NCBI GenBank assembly: GCA_002373975.1 | Contig: DFKZ01000057.1 | Location: 1-64,000, forward strand | Source of the DNA: Lachnospiraceae bacterium UBA3632 | Lineage (GTDB): Bacteria > Bacillota > Clostridia > Lachnospirales > Lachnospiraceae | DNA length: 64,000 nt | Direction: 5' to 3' | Part shown: in pieces, positions 18,003-28,047 of the stretch | Numbering within the stretch: the stretch's first letter is position 1 | How the letters are laid out: every line of letters starts with the position of its first letter | Program-made: the position numbers and the translations under genes | Notes under the pieces: model-generated | The model's database searches: none | What the model was told of the DNA's origin: nothing | Seen by the model: the letters and a program-made list of their open reading frames with translations, nothing else

Positions 18003-20225
18003 TCAGCCCGAATACATCATCTGCAAAATATCATTTTTAACGCCCATCTTGCCCGTCTTCATACACTCAAGATCCGCAGCTTCGGCAATATCCGTCATGG
18101 TGATGCTTCTGCCCTCTGCCGCTGCCATATAAGCAGCCGCGATAGCGGAAGATTTTATGTTGCTTCCGGACATTTCCGCAGCCTTGGCAAGCACATCGAA
18201 ATCCACATCCGCGCCGAGAGGAGCCTGTGGCGGAAACGACTGCTGCCAGAGCACCTTTCTGGTCTCCTCGTCGGGTATGCCCACCGGTATAAGATATGTC
18301 ATACGCCTCTTAAATGCAGCATCAAAATTCTGCATATTGTTGGTGGCAAGAATGCTCATTCCCGAATACTCTTCTATCTTTTGAAGCAGATACGCCGTCT
18401 CGGCATTTGCATGCTTATCGTTTGAAGTGGATACATCTGTTCTTTTTGAAAAAAGCGAATCCGCTTCGTCAAAGAAAAGTATGGCGTTGGAATTGCGGGC
18501 CGCATCAAATACCGCGCCCAGATTCTTTTCCGTTTCGCCTATATATTTACTGCTTATCTGAGAAAGGTCTATCCTGTATATATCAAGCCCCAGCTCTTTG
18601 GCAAGCACCTGGGCCGCCATGGTCTTTCCGGTTCCGGGAGGCCCGTACAGCACGACCGACACTCCCCTTCCGTAGGGAAGCTTTTTACCGAATCCGTAAT
18701 CATCATTTACCCGGTTCTTAAAGCGTATCCTGTCACATACTCTTTTCAGAAGCTTTTCGCTCTCCGGTTCGATGATAAGATCTTCCCATACAAACGGACT
18801 CTTGATCCTTTTTGCATTCTCTCCGAAACTGACGGAGCATATCCTTCTTATCTGCTCCTCAAGCGCTTCCTGCCTTATAAGGAACCCTCCCTCCGCTATA
18901 TCCGCCAGCATCAGAGTGTTCTTTACGGCTTCGAAGATACGTCCCGGATTCATCGTATATTTAGATACTATTTCGCCGAGGGAGAGTGACTCATCATATA
19001 TGCATCCTGCTCTTTCGGCGGCTTCTTCCCATATTCTCAGCTGCGCTTTATTATCTGCTTCGGGTATTTCCACCCTGTATATATTTCCCTTAAGCCCTTC
19101 GGCAAACCTGTCAGAAAGCGGCTTTGTGGTACCTATGGCAAATATCCTGATATGAGCCTGCAGGCCGGAAAAGATCCTTCTTATGGAGCTTTCCTCTCCC
19201 TGGTCGGAGGGAATATCGTAAATATATATCAGATTATTCTCAAGCACAGCTTTGAGAAGAATATCCGCGATTATCTCCTTCTGCCTGTCCGGGGTAAGAT
19301 TCGCAAGAGCCCTGAAGCTTACACATAAGAGGCGCTGTGAAAATGTCCCGGCTACAAGGCTCAGCAAAAACCTTCTTCCGGAGCCTGGCTCGCCGGTCAG
19401 TTCTATTATCCCCGTCTCGTTTATCTCCGTCATGCAGCCGTACACATTCTGAAGCTCATAGAGTACGTCTTCATGACATATATATTCCGGATCGTCCTCG
19501 TCACGGTACTGTGCGCACAGTGACAGATCCCCCAGTGAGTCTCTTTTCTCGTGAAAATAGGCAAATGCCAGCTTCTTGAAAAGAAGCTGTCTTGACATCT
19601 CCGATCCGCTTCTTCTGGTGTCCGATGACTCCAGCACCACAAGATTCAAAAAAGAATCTTCATCCGTAAGCAGGGACACATCGTTTTCTTCATCCGTAAG
19701 GAAGAATCTTCCCAGATCGTGACAAAGCCCCACAGTCGGGCGGAGCACTCCGTTCTTTTCCTCCTGAAGGATGGAAAAGACTCTCTCGTACTTTCTGTTA
19801 ACGGATGCCGCAAGGGTTATGATCACCGCAAGAGCCTCTATCTCAAGAAGCTCCCCACTTGAAAACATTCTTGAAAGCGGTACGCTCTTTCCTTCCGCAA
19901 GGGCATTTTTCCCTTTCTGCAGAAGCATGGCAAAAATATATCTCACTCTCTTAAATGCTGAAAACGGCTTTACCTCGTGAGGTTCCAGCGCCATCATAAG
20001 GTCGGCATCATTAAGGAGCGTTCCCACACGGTCAAGTGCTTCCTCGGGAAGATTCTCGTTCTGATAAATACTGATCAGGCACAGCATATCCAGGAATCTG
20101 AAGTAATGATCCCTCTCGTCCTTTGCATCCTTGAAAGCCTCTGCACTAAGATCGGTAAAATATGCCCCTATAAAGCCGTATTCCGGTATATTATTAACTT
20201 TATCCTCTTTTTTCGTTTCAGGCAT
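18003..20225 (-). CDS. CIS-associated AAA+ ATPase (740 aa)
   Basis: The C-terminal half is a classical AAA+ module: Walker A GPPGTGKT near residue 530, Walker B ILFFDEAD near 580, a sensor-1 Asn in ATNN, and an arginine pair in FKRRM. The middle carries a degenerate P-loop GEPGSGRR near residue 280 in which the Lys-Thr/Ser pair is replaced by Arg-Arg, so it probably does not hydrolyse ATP. This two-module layout matches the Afp15/Pvc15-type ATPases of contractile injection systems, thought to help assembly or cargo loading. Its ATG overlaps the phosphatase stop by eight bases. A second ATPase of the same build lies at 25406. Confidence 0.85.
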   Translation of the reverse strand: MPETKKEDKVNNIPEYGFIGAYFTDLSAEAFKDAKDERDHYFRFLDMLCLISIYQNENLPEEALDRVGTLLNDADLMMALEPHEVKPFSAFKRVRYIFAMLLQKGKNALAEGKSVPLSRMFSSGELLEIEALAVIITLAASVNRKYERVFSILQEEKNGVLRPTVGLCHDLGRFFLTDEENDVSLLTDEDSFLNLVVLESSDTRRSGSEMSRQLLFKKLAFAYFHEKRDSLGDLSLCAQYRDEDDPEYICHEDVLYELQNVYGCMTEINETGIIELTGEPGSGRRFLLSLVAGTFSQRLLCVSFRALANLTPDRQKEIIADILLKAVLENNLIYIYDIPSDQGEESSIRRIFSGLQAHIRIFAIGTTKPLSDRFAEGLKGNIYRVEIPEADNKAQLRIWEEAAERAGCIYDESLSLGEIVSKYTMNPGRIFEAVKNTLMLADIAEGGFLIRQEALEEQIRRICSVSFGENAKRIKSPFVWEDLIIEPESEKLLKRVCDRIRFKNRVNDDYGFGKKLPYGRGVSVVLYGPPGTGKTMAAQVLAKELGLDIYRIDLSQISSKYIGETEKNLGAVFDAARNSNAILFFDEADSLFSKRTDVSTSNDKHANAETAYLLQKIEEYSGMSILATNNMQNFDAAFKRRMTYLIPVGIPDEETRKVLWQQSFPPQAPLGADVDFDVLAKAAEMSGSNIKSSAIAAAYMAAAEGRSITMTDIAEAADLECMKTGKMGVKNDILQMMYSG

Positions 20226-21816
20226 TTGTCTTTCCCTTGTAGAGGAAGCTCAGCATAGTGATATCGTCAAACTGTTCCTTGGATCCGGCAAATTCTCTTA
20301 TTGCCTTCATCATCTCCGATACCGTGTCTTCCGGAGTAGCTTTTTTGTTGCGATTGAGCACATCCTCTATACGGTCAAACTCAAAGAGCTCATCCTTTTC
20401 GTTATGTGCCTCCGGCACACCGTCGGTGTAGACAAAGAGCCTGCCGCCCTTGGGAATGCTGAATTCGTAGTCCTGATATATCATTCCTTCCATTCCGCCG
20501 CAGACGAAACCGTGAGGATCCTTAAAGAGTTTATACTCTCCGTCTTCACCCGCTATAACGGGGAATTCGTGTCCCGCACTGGATGCAATGACATTTCCGG
20601 TTCCGAGGTCTATGATACCAAGCCATATGGTAACAAACATCTCGTTCGGATTGCTGAGGCAGAGCTGGTCGTTAACATATTCAAGTATCTCCGCCGGAGT
20701 TCCGCCCTGCTGGGTGCGGCTCTTTATAAGCACCATGCTCATCATCATAAATAGCGCGGCGGGAACACCCTTTCCGGATACATCGGCTATAACGAGTGCA
20801 AGATGGTCGTCATCTATATTGAAGAAGTCATAGAAGTCTCCTCCCACCTCCTTTGCGGGAGTCATCAATGCGTAAAGCTCATATTCCTCCTTCCCGACAA
20901 AGTTGGGGAAAATAGTGGGAAGCATTCCGGACTGTATCTGAGTGGCAATGGAGAGCTCTGTGCTGATACGCTCCTTCTCCGCACTTATACGCTTAACCTC
21001 GTCATTGTACGCCTCGATACGGTGCGTCATGGCTTCAAAGGAGATGGCAAGGTGCTTGAGCTCATCATCCTTCTTGAAATATGCATCATCCAGAGTCATC
21101 CTGCCGTGCTCAAAGGAATCAACACCCTCTTTGAGTACATAGAGAGGCTCTGACAGATTTTTTCTGAGATATAACTGCATGATAGTGGTTACCGCTATAC
21201 TGCAGATCAGGAAAAACAGTAACAGAAATCCGATAAAGATATTGAGGTCTCTGTAGATGTTTACAGCCATATAGTCTGCCTCCACCATGGCTGCAAGGTT
21301 TCCGTCCTTGTCATACACAGGCGCCCAAACCTCAAGAGCTACTCCAAGGTCCGCCTCCATGATGTTGACCTTCTCGGATGCTCTGGCGGCCTCTATATCG
21401 GGAACAAGATGCTCGTATTCATACTCGGTGTAAGGGAAGGGATCTCCCCATTTACTTATATTTTCAGGGTTATCCCTGTCGGTCTGAGCCTCCATTATAT
21501 AGGTGAAGTGATCTTCATCGGGAATGAAGATATACAGATATCCGATGCTCTCGCATTTTGCTTTTACAAGGTTAAGATAATACTGAACAGATCTGCTGTA
21601 ATCATCTTCCTCGCCTGTCTCGGCGTAGTTTTTGAGCTGTTCCCAGTCGATCAGGGATGAAGCCACTCTAACCGTATCTTTTGCTCTCTCATTGTAGAAA
21701 TTTAGATACACCTGTTTAAAGGTCAGGTAACATACCACGCCCAGAGTCACAGCCATAACCACGATCATAAGGTTAAGGACTATCGTTATTCTCTTGCCGA
21801 GCTTACTGCTCTTCAT
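20218..21816 (-). CDS. Membrane sensor PP2C (SpoIIE/RsbU-type) phosphatase
   Basis: A 532-aa protein with two membrane helices (about residues 10-32 and 178-203) flanking an extracellular Cache-like sensor domain of about 145 residues, then a HAMP-like linker, a short coiled coil and a C-terminal SpoIIE/PP2C domain. Metal-binding acidic motifs EVGGDFYDFF and VIADVSGKG are present. Such enzymes remove phosphate from STAS anti-anti-sigma proteins; a suitable target is encoded at 30099. The start was set at the ATG 21816 because GGAGG is nine bases upstream. It overlaps both neighbours, so it is expressed with the GNAT and AAA+ proteins. The signal sensed is unknown. Confidence 0.88.
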   Translation of the reverse strand: MKSSKLGKRITIVLNLMIVVMAVTLGVVCYLTFKQVYLNFYNERAKDTVRVASSLIDWEQLKNYAETGEEDDYSRSVQYYLNLVKAKCESIGYLYIFIPDEDHFTYIMEAQTDRDNPENISKWGDPFPYTEYEYEHLVPDIEAARASEKVNIMEADLGVALEVWAPVYDKDGNLAAMVEADYMAVNIYRDLNIFIGFLLLFFLICSIAVTTIMQLYLRKNLSEPLYVLKEGVDSFEHGRMTLDDAYFKKDDELKHLAISFEAMTHRIEAYNDEVKRISAEKERISTELSIATQIQSGMLPTIFPNFVGKEEYELYALMTPAKEVGGDFYDFFNIDDDHLALVIADVSGKGVPAALFMMMSMVLIKSRTQQGGTPAEILEYVNDQLCLSNPNEMFVTIWLGIIDLGTGNVIASSAGHEFPVIAGEDGEYKLFKDPHGFVCGGMEGMIYQDYEFSIPKGGRLFVYTDGVPEAHNEKDELFEFDRIEDVLNRNKKATPEDTVSEMMKAIREFAGSKEQFDDITMLSFLYKGKTNA

Positions 21817-22378
21817 CTTTGATGTCCTCCGTATCATAGAGTCTTATTTTTGCGCTGCACTTACAATCTTTACCGCAGATTGGACAGGTCATTCCGTACT
21901 TTGAAATATCCTTGTAAAAAAGCGGCACATACTTATCATATACGGGAGCCCCCCACTGATCTGCAAGAGCCCTTACGGGCGAATCCCCGTCGGGATATAT
22001 CCACTCCTCGATAAGCAGATAATCTCCGCCCGCCTTTTTTACGCCATGACCTATCATCCTGCAGAGCTTTGCACCCACTCCGTGTCCTCTCACATCCGGG
22101 GATACCCACAGGCCGTCTGCTATGTACACCTTTTTCCCGTCTGCGATCTTGCGTATCGTTTCTTCTATCTTGGGCTGAGGGGTTGTAAACCCGATCCCCT
22201 GCTTAAATGTCATAAAGCCGACTATCTTTCCGTCCTTCACGGCCTTGTATCCAAAATAGTTGCCCGTCCTGACATTTCCCATTATCTCGTCTGCGACTTC
22301 GTCTCCGTCGGTCAGGTACTCAAGAGTGAGCCTGACTATTTCCGTCACATCATCATCCGTAATCTCAAGAAATTCCAT
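21803..22378 (-). CDS. GNAT-family acetyltransferase with C-terminal Cys cluster
   Basis: A 191-aa cytoplasmic protein. The acetyl-CoA loop VRGHGVGAKLCR near residues 93-104 follows a typical strand (GLWVSPD). The tail has CPICGKDCKC near residues 167-176, four cysteines that could bind zinc. The substrate is unknown. The gene starts the phosphatase-ATPase block, and its last codons overlap the phosphatase start by 14 bases. Confidence 0.75.
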   Translation of the reverse strand: MEFLEITDDDVTEIVRLTLEYLTDGDEVADEIMGNVRTGNYFGYKAVKDGKIVGFMTFKQGIGFTTPQPKIEETIRKIADGKKVYIADGLWVSPDVRGHGVGAKLCRMIGHGVKKAGGDYLLIEEWIYPDGDSPVRALADQWGAPVYDKYVPLFYKDISKYGMTCPICGKDCKCSAKIRLYDTEDIKDEEQ

Positions 22379-22404
22379 TTTGTATCACTCCGAAGTGTTT
22401 TAGT

Positions 22405-22410
22405 ATTATA
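22405..22410 (-). promoter_or_regulatory. Perfect -10 box TATAAT upstream of the GNAT gene
   Basis: The 56-base gap before the GNAT gene contains TATAAT on the minus strand about 26 bases before the ATG, in an AT-rich run. No convincing -35 box is seen 16-18 bases upstream, so it may need an activator or another sigma factor. It could drive the GNAT-phosphatase-ATPase-effector block. Confidence 0.3.
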
Positions 22411-22434
22411 ATGCCTGTATTGATTAATTCATTT

Positions 22435-25389
22435 TTATTTGAATAGCTTTGCGGTGGATCTGGAGATCACCACAAATATAATAGTTAGCGCAAGCAGTAT
22501 TGCCATTGCCGTCAGAATACCGTTTCTGTATCCCAGGCCTATGAACAGACCGTATGCAATAGGTCCGAGAGTCTGTCCGGCACTTTCAAAAACCGAATAC
22601 ACACCCATGGCATTTCCTTCTCCGTAGGATCCACATTCCGGCAGGAGTTCGAAATAGGTGTACTGACAGGTATATGCAAAAGATATTACAAGTGATAATA
22701 CTACTACTCCTATAACAACGCTCACGAACGACGGATATACGACATAGAGTACCATCGCTCCCGCCATTCCCGCACTCGCCACAACAATACTCCAGTACGC
22801 GCCGAGCTTTTTAAGCATCCATGATGAAATGAAAGGGCCGAGGTAGAGTACTCCCATTCCGCACAACAGGTATATCTGGCCGATCTTGGACTCACCTACT
22901 CCATTCTGCTCCGCGATTATAGGGAAGAAATATTCCCTGAATGAAAGCGAGATCATAAATGGAAGAAGTATCATCAGGAAGAAAGGAAGTATGCGGGGAT
23001 TAAAGAGGAATCGGAAGAAATTGATGTCCTTCTGGACGGATATATCTCCCTCTTTCTTTCCGGGTCTTGCGTCTCCCGCCATAGCGGCTATTATAAATGC
23101 AATTACCATGATGACGATACCGCTGGCGTAGATAAGCTTCCATCCTCCCAGTGAAAGGAGCACTGACGAAAGACCTGCGCCGATCGTAAGTCCCGACAGG
23201 GTACCTGCCGAAACACCTGCAAAGGCTTCTCCTGCCTTTTCCGTGGTGGCGCCCATGGCCGCAACGGTATTGCAGCTTACATATATCATGCCCATTCCCG
23301 CTCCGATGAGCATTTTTCCAATGAGTATTCCGATGTAATTACCCATCACAAGACATACCACGCAGCCTGAAAGCTGTAGGAGCACACCGGTCATCATGGT
23401 ATTTTTCGTACCTACCTTCTCAGTAAGTCTTCCCACAAAGAAGGATGCAATTGCCATCATAAAGAGCTGTCCGGACATGGGAAGTGCCACCGCTACTCCG
23501 TCCGATACCGGCAGCCCTCCCTTGTAAAGCTGCGTACACAGAAGGACTATAAATGCATCCTGCATCGAATCCATCAGGTATGATAGGAACATCATGGTCC
23601 TTACCGCCACCTTGTCGGTGGGATCCTGATCGAAAAGAGGAATCTTCCTTCTTCTCTCCGTAAAGCTCAGCAGGAATGTGAGCTCAAGAAGAAGCATCGC
23701 CACAACTATAGTGGATATTTCCGAATTGATTATTATTTCCCTTGTAAGAGCAGCCTGCTCTCTGTTGATGGCATCAAGGCTCTGCCCCACTTCGAGTATC
23801 GCTATTATGTCTCCGGCGCTGTCGTATATCGGCTCAAGCACGAAGGTCCATGCTCCGTATGCGCTGTTCTCGGATGTGATCTCTCTTTCTCCTGTCTCAA
23901 AAATGTTGCAGTACGGCTCTGTATCGGCCGGATATACGGGGGTAAAACAGGTCATGGATCTTTCGTAATCGATAACAAGAGATATGGAATCTCCGTCTAT
24001 CTCGTAGATAACATAGTAATAATAGTCTCCGTTTTCATAGGACTCCACGATCTTTTCATCGAGGGGTTTTCTGATCTGCCTGAAAGCTTCACCGTCAAAA
24101 TCTTCGGGATTCTTTATCTGCTCAAGCAGATCTCCGTCGACCTGATCGAGTATGATATCCGTAAAATAATTTGCCTTTTCTTCGCTTCGCTTCATATTGT
24201 CTGAGAGGATCTTTTTAAGAAGCGTATACGAGATTATGGCAGCCACTATAAGGCTCGCGAGTATGATGAAGGTGATCCTCAGCGCCTGTTCATTCCTTGA
24301 CAGGTAACGTACAAATCTGATTGCCAGCACTAAGATCACATATAGATAGCAAAGAGCTCCTATTCCAAGCGCTCCCCATATCAGGATTTCAGCCCATACG
24401 TAGGAAACCGCGAGTTTCTCAATGTACTCCGACTCACCCGTGGCAATACCGTCTGAGGTTTCAATGTCCAAATAACCTACATAATCCGTCGCATAAATAT
24501 TGCCCTCTTCGTCGCTGTCAAGCTTAAACAGCGTGTAATCATATTCCGATACAGTCTCTATCTCCCCGGGGGACTCTTCAAAAAAACGACATATCCTGTT
24601 CCCGATCACCTCGGTAAAGTAAACCGCGCCGCCTCTCGCCGATACATCCCAGGGGATACTTCTTTCAGCAAGCGATACCGTACATTCTTTGTTATCGTTG
24701 CCTATAACAGTGATCTCACCGGTTCTGTATGCAAGCACGAGTGTGCCGGTAGAAACATCATATGACGCGTCATTTAATTCCCCGTTTACCGCGTATGTAC
24801 GCTCGACCTCTGCGCTTCCTTGGGAGGATATCTTCCATATCTGTGCATTATGGGAATCCGCATAGACAAACCGGATCACTCCGTCCTTTTCCTGCAGTTC
24901 AAGGATGCGTCCGTACTGAAGGGGTGTTTCCTCATCAGGCACATCGGTATAGTCGAATTCATGTATTACCTCCGACTTTGACCTTCCTATACGGATTATT
25001 CTCTCCTTGTCGATGAGGTTTCCTCTGTTACCGGAAATGAGATCGGCGACATAAATGCATCCGTCCGGGCCGGCCTCCGCATGAGCCGCGTAATAAAAAG
25101 GAGCTGACTCCGTGCCGCCGTCTATGCGTCTCAAAAGCCTGCCGTTTCCATCCGAAACCACAACGGTCTTTTTCCCGTTGTCGATGGCAATTACTTTTCC
25201 GTATTTCCCGAGCTTGACCTGGCTTACCGATTCGTATGTGTATGTCTTTCTCTGGCTCAGAATTTTTGTATTCGGAAGCACGATCGCAGTACACAGAACA
25301 GCGATCAGTCCAACGATCACCGCTCTGAATGCTTTCTTGTATTTCTTTTTGGTACAAAATGCTTTCAGACTGAACTTTTCTTTTTCCAT
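22435..25389 (-). CDS. Beta-propeller / Cache sensor / MFS transporter fusion
   Basis: A 984-aa membrane protein with an unusual order of parts. An N-terminal helix (about 20-42) is followed by an extracellular region (50-310) of repeated short strands with NHL/SMP30-like patterns (e.g. GPDGCIYVADLISG). Then come two helices (about 330-390), a Cache-like extracellular domain (about 395-560) and a 12-helix major facilitator domain (about 575-980). The MFS part suggests transport or a transporter-derived sensor. There is no clear ribosome site, and the start is 16 bases after the AAA+ gene, so translation may depend on readthrough of ribosomes. Its place between CIS ATPase and phosphatase genes hints at signal input. 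Confidence 0.7.
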   Translation of the reverse strand: MEKEKFSLKAFCTKKKYKKAFRAVIVGLIAVLCTAIVLPNTKILSQRKTYTYESVSQVKLGKYGKVIAIDNGKKTVVVSDGNGRLLRRIDGGTESAPFYYAAHAEAGPDGCIYVADLISGNRGNLIDKERIIRIGRSKSEVIHEFDYTDVPDEETPLQYGRILELQEKDGVIRFVYADSHNAQIWKISSQGSAEVERTYAVNGELNDASYDVSTGTLVLAYRTGEITVIGNDNKECTVSLAERSIPWDVSARGGAVYFTEVIGNRICRFFEESPGEIETVSEYDYTLFKLDSDEEGNIYATDYVGYLDIETSDGIATGESEYIEKLAVSYVWAEILIWGALGIGALCYLYVILVLAIRFVRYLSRNEQALRITFIILASLIVAAIISYTLLKKILSDNMKRSEEKANYFTDIILDQVDGDLLEQIKNPEDFDGEAFRQIRKPLDEKIVESYENGDYYYYVIYEIDGDSISLVIDYERSMTCFTPVYPADTEPYCNIFETGEREITSENSAYGAWTFVLEPIYDSAGDIIAILEVGQSLDAINREQAALTREIIINSEISTIVVAMLLLELTFLLSFTERRRKIPLFDQDPTDKVAVRTMMFLSYLMDSMQDAFIVLLCTQLYKGGLPVSDGVAVALPMSGQLFMMAIASFFVGRLTEKVGTKNTMMTGVLLQLSGCVVCLVMGNYIGILIGKMLIGAGMGMIYVSCNTVAAMGATTEKAGEAFAGVSAGTLSGLTIGAGLSSVLLSLGGWKLIYASGIVIMVIAFIIAAMAGDARPGKKEGDISVQKDINFFRFLFNPRILPFFLMILLPFMISLSFREYFFPIIAEQNGVGESKIGQIYLLCGMGVLYLGPFISSWMLKKLGAYWSIVVASAGMAGAMVLYVVYPSFVSVVIGVVVLSLVISFAYTCQYTYFELLPECGSYGEGNAMGVYSVFESAGQTLGPIAYGLFIGLGYRNGILTAMAILLALTIIFVVISRSTAKLFK

Positions 25390-25405
25390 GGCCCGGTATT
25401 AACTG

Positions 25406-27769
25406 CTAAAAGTCAGAATTCTCCTCTCCAAAAATCATATCAGCATAAGGCTCGAAGTCCGCACGGGTAAACACGCGGCCGACCTTTACAAACTCATACT
25501 GTATTGCCTTTAAATAATGCCTCATGCATACCTTGCCATCTGCGGTAGGATCCTCGGCAGCAAGAAAGGCAGCATTCAGCACACAGTTTTTAATATTACC
25601 GCCTGCAAACTCAAATTTCTCGGCGATAAATCTGAAGTCCACATCCTCATCAAGGGGAGTAGTCTTGGGGACTGTAGTCTTCCAGAGCATCTCTCTCGTA
25701 TCCTCGTTGGGGAACTGGAACTCGACGATATATTTCATTCTTCGGAAGAAAGCGGGGTCAATGTTGTGCTTGTAGTTTGTGGCCAGCACGCACACACCGT
25801 CATAAGCTTCCATTTCCTGCAGCAGCAGCGCTGTCTTGTTGTTTGCGGAGGCCTGATTGGAGCCGCCGTCGTCGGCACGCTTGGCAAATATGGTATCGCA
25901 CTCGTCAAAGAACAGGACGACATTACACTTTTTTGCTTCCCTGAAGATCATGGAGAGTGATTTCTCGGTCTCACCGACATATTTATCGACAACCTTTGAG
26001 ATATCCACTCTGTACAGCTCAAGATTCAGCTCATGTGCAAGCACCTGCGCCATCATTGATTTACCGGTACCGGGAGCACCGTAAAGCAGGACGGTAAGAC
26101 CTCGGCCGTAAGGATATTTCTTCATGTAGTTCCAATCCTCATATACCTGCTTTTTATTGTTCATCTGTTCGATGGCATGTCCGATCTGCTCACGCTGATC
26201 CTTGTTCATAACGATATCATCAAAGCCGAACTTTGCCTCGACTCTCGTGGCCTTCTGTGAAAGCTCGGAGGACATCTGCGCATTGCAGCTCTTAAAAAGA
26301 AGAGCTCTGCTGATCTCGGTTTTCTGATCCATAACGGCCAGAGTCTTTCCGTAGTGAACCGCATCCTTTATCTTTCCCGGAGTGAAAAGGAACTTCGTGG
26401 CCATCTCAAAAAAGTCCACATCCTCCCCGAAGTTGAAGCCCTTTGAATAGTAATTCCAGCAGGCAACGCGCTCGTCGATATTGGGCGCAGGCAGCTCCAG
26501 GAGAGTGATCGTCTCCTTTGTGATCTCCTTGAATTTAATATCCTCCTTTGAATTGGCGAATACGGTGATTCCCTTTTCGGTAAGCTTGGTGAAGAAAAGA
26601 TCCATATATCCAAAGAATTTTTCCTTCTCCTCTTCTCTGTACTGAAGCTCCTCAAGGACACAGCAGGCCTGTGTGAGGATACACTCTCTCGTCACGGCCC
26701 ATATCGCCTTTTCAACATAGGCATAATCATATACAAAAAGCTTTTTACAGTTGACCGTTATGGCCCTCATATTTCTTTCCTGACAGAACTTACGGATGAA
26801 GAACTTGCGGCCGCTTCCCTCGTCTCCGTGATACGAAAACAGTCTGCTGCCGTCCGAATATGCGATCTTCATCGCCTCAAGGACATTCTTATTGCAGAGA
26901 ATATCATCCAGCTCTTCACCGTCTTTGGTGAGCATTTTCATAAACCGGACGTAATTCTCGTCGATCTTCATTCTGTCCCGTCCGAACAGGAAATCTATTA
27001 TTCTTTTATCCGGGGAAACTGCCGTGGAAAACGGCATGGATGGTATGACATGCAGATCCAGCACCGGAAGGAGCTGTTCAAGGCACACTGACATATCACC
27101 GTATGCACCGGTGATGGAATAGCTGTTACCGTAATAAAGCCTGCCCGCAGATTCCACTGTGGGTGAGGAAAGGTTTCCGTTTTCGTTTACTATCTGGAAA
27201 ATACCCGCGTAGTCCGTCTGCGTGGACGAAAGGATTCCGCAGGCAAAACAGAATATGGTGAAGGGGTCAAAAGCCATCTTTTTGCACAGGTCGAAAAACG
27301 GCATCTCGATCCCTGAATCCACAGTGATCTGCGCTCGCTCCTGAATACTGATTATCCTCTCGGACACAGCCTCGCTGCCCATGGCGATCGAGGGGTTTTC
27401 GTCTTCGGTTTTTTCTTCTTTTGCTGTCTCTTCTTTTGATTCGGATTCAGCTCCGAACAGACCGAGCAGGTCGGCCAGCTCATCGTCTATCTTGACATCA
27501 TCCTTGCTGTCCGGGGATGAATCTGCCGATTCGTCCGCAGTTTCTTTATTATCTCTTTCAAACTTCATCACCTGCTCGAGAGCAGCATCGCTGGCTATCT
27601 CAAGGTCGGGATAGAGCACGTTCTTATAACCGCCCTTTCCGTTGGAAAAGGTGGCTTTCATGGTTTCAAGATATGAGTTCAGACACCTGTTAACACAATC
27701 GAATATATTTTTCATATATTCGTCGTAGCTCGTAAAAGGTGCCGGCTGATCATTTTTCTTTGTAGCCAA
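25406..27769 (-). CDS. Second CIS-associated AAA+ ATPase (787 aa)
   Basis: Same build as the ATPase at 18003. It has a C-terminal AAA+ module with Walker A GAPGTGKS near residue 565, Walker B VLFFDECD near 620, ATNYKHN sensor and FFRRM arginines, plus a mid-protein degenerate P-loop GDEGSGRK near 318. An acidic, Ser/Glu-rich stretch (about 70-125) lies in the N-terminal part. The start is TTG, supported by GGGAGG nine bases upstream. Most CIS clusters carry one such ATPase; two diverged copies may have split roles, for example assembly and cargo loading, or may form a mixed ring. Confidence 0.82.
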   Translation of the reverse strand: MATKKNDQPAPFTSYDEYMKNIFDCVNRCLNSYLETMKATFSNGKGGYKNVLYPDLEIASDAALEQVMKFERDNKETADESADSSPDSKDDVKIDDELADLLGLFGAESESKEETAKEEKTEDENPSIAMGSEAVSERIISIQERAQITVDSGIEMPFFDLCKKMAFDPFTIFCFACGILSSTQTDYAGIFQIVNENGNLSSPTVESAGRLYYGNSYSITGAYGDMSVCLEQLLPVLDLHVIPSMPFSTAVSPDKRIIDFLFGRDRMKIDENYVRFMKMLTKDGEELDDILCNKNVLEAMKIAYSDGSRLFSYHGDEGSGRKFFIRKFCQERNMRAITVNCKKLFVYDYAYVEKAIWAVTRECILTQACCVLEELQYREEEKEKFFGYMDLFFTKLTEKGITVFANSKEDIKFKEITKETITLLELPAPNIDERVACWNYYSKGFNFGEDVDFFEMATKFLFTPGKIKDAVHYGKTLAVMDQKTEISRALLFKSCNAQMSSELSQKATRVEAKFGFDDIVMNKDQREQIGHAIEQMNNKKQVYEDWNYMKKYPYGRGLTVLLYGAPGTGKSMMAQVLAHELNLELYRVDISKVVDKYVGETEKSLSMIFREAKKCNVVLFFDECDTIFAKRADDGGSNQASANNKTALLLQEMEAYDGVCVLATNYKHNIDPAFFRRMKYIVEFQFPNEDTREMLWKTTVPKTTPLDEDVDFRFIAEKFEFAGGNIKNCVLNAAFLAAEDPTADGKVCMRHYLKAIQYEFVKVGRVFTRADFEPYADMIFGEENSDF

Positions 27770-27787
27770 GGTCTTTAGCCTCCCATT

Positions 27788-28018
27788 TTAGCGTTTTACC
27801 GTAAAAATCGCTGTCCTGTCAAACACGCTCTTTGCAGTGTTGATCGATGTCTCGTCTTTGTTGTCAAACACGCTTTCACCACTGTTAATAAACTTAGTTG
27901 CAGGTCTTGGCATATACATCATACCGGTCTCATCCTCTTCTGCGTACTGCACAACCTGTGTGTTTTTCTTTTTTTCAAGCTCCCTGTTCTCCCGGAGCAT
28001 TCTTTCTGTCAGCTGCAT
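27788..28018 (-). CDS. Small protein of unknown function (76 aa)
   Basis: A charged N-terminal helix (residues 1-20) is followed by a presumably disordered tail with two copies of a short motif, ESVFDNKDE and KSVFDRT, 12-14 residues apart. It starts at an ATG with GGTGG four bases upstream and ends 18 bases before the ATPase start, so it is the first gene of that run. No family recognised. Repeated SVFD motifs could be docking peptides for the ATPase; this is inference. Confidence 0.6.
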   Translation of the reverse strand: MQLTERMLRENRELEKKKNTQVVQYAEEDETGMMYMPRPATKFINSGESVFDNKDETSINTAKSVFDRTAIFTVKR

Positions 28019-28047
28019 TTTTCCACCGTTCTGTGTAAGGAATATCT

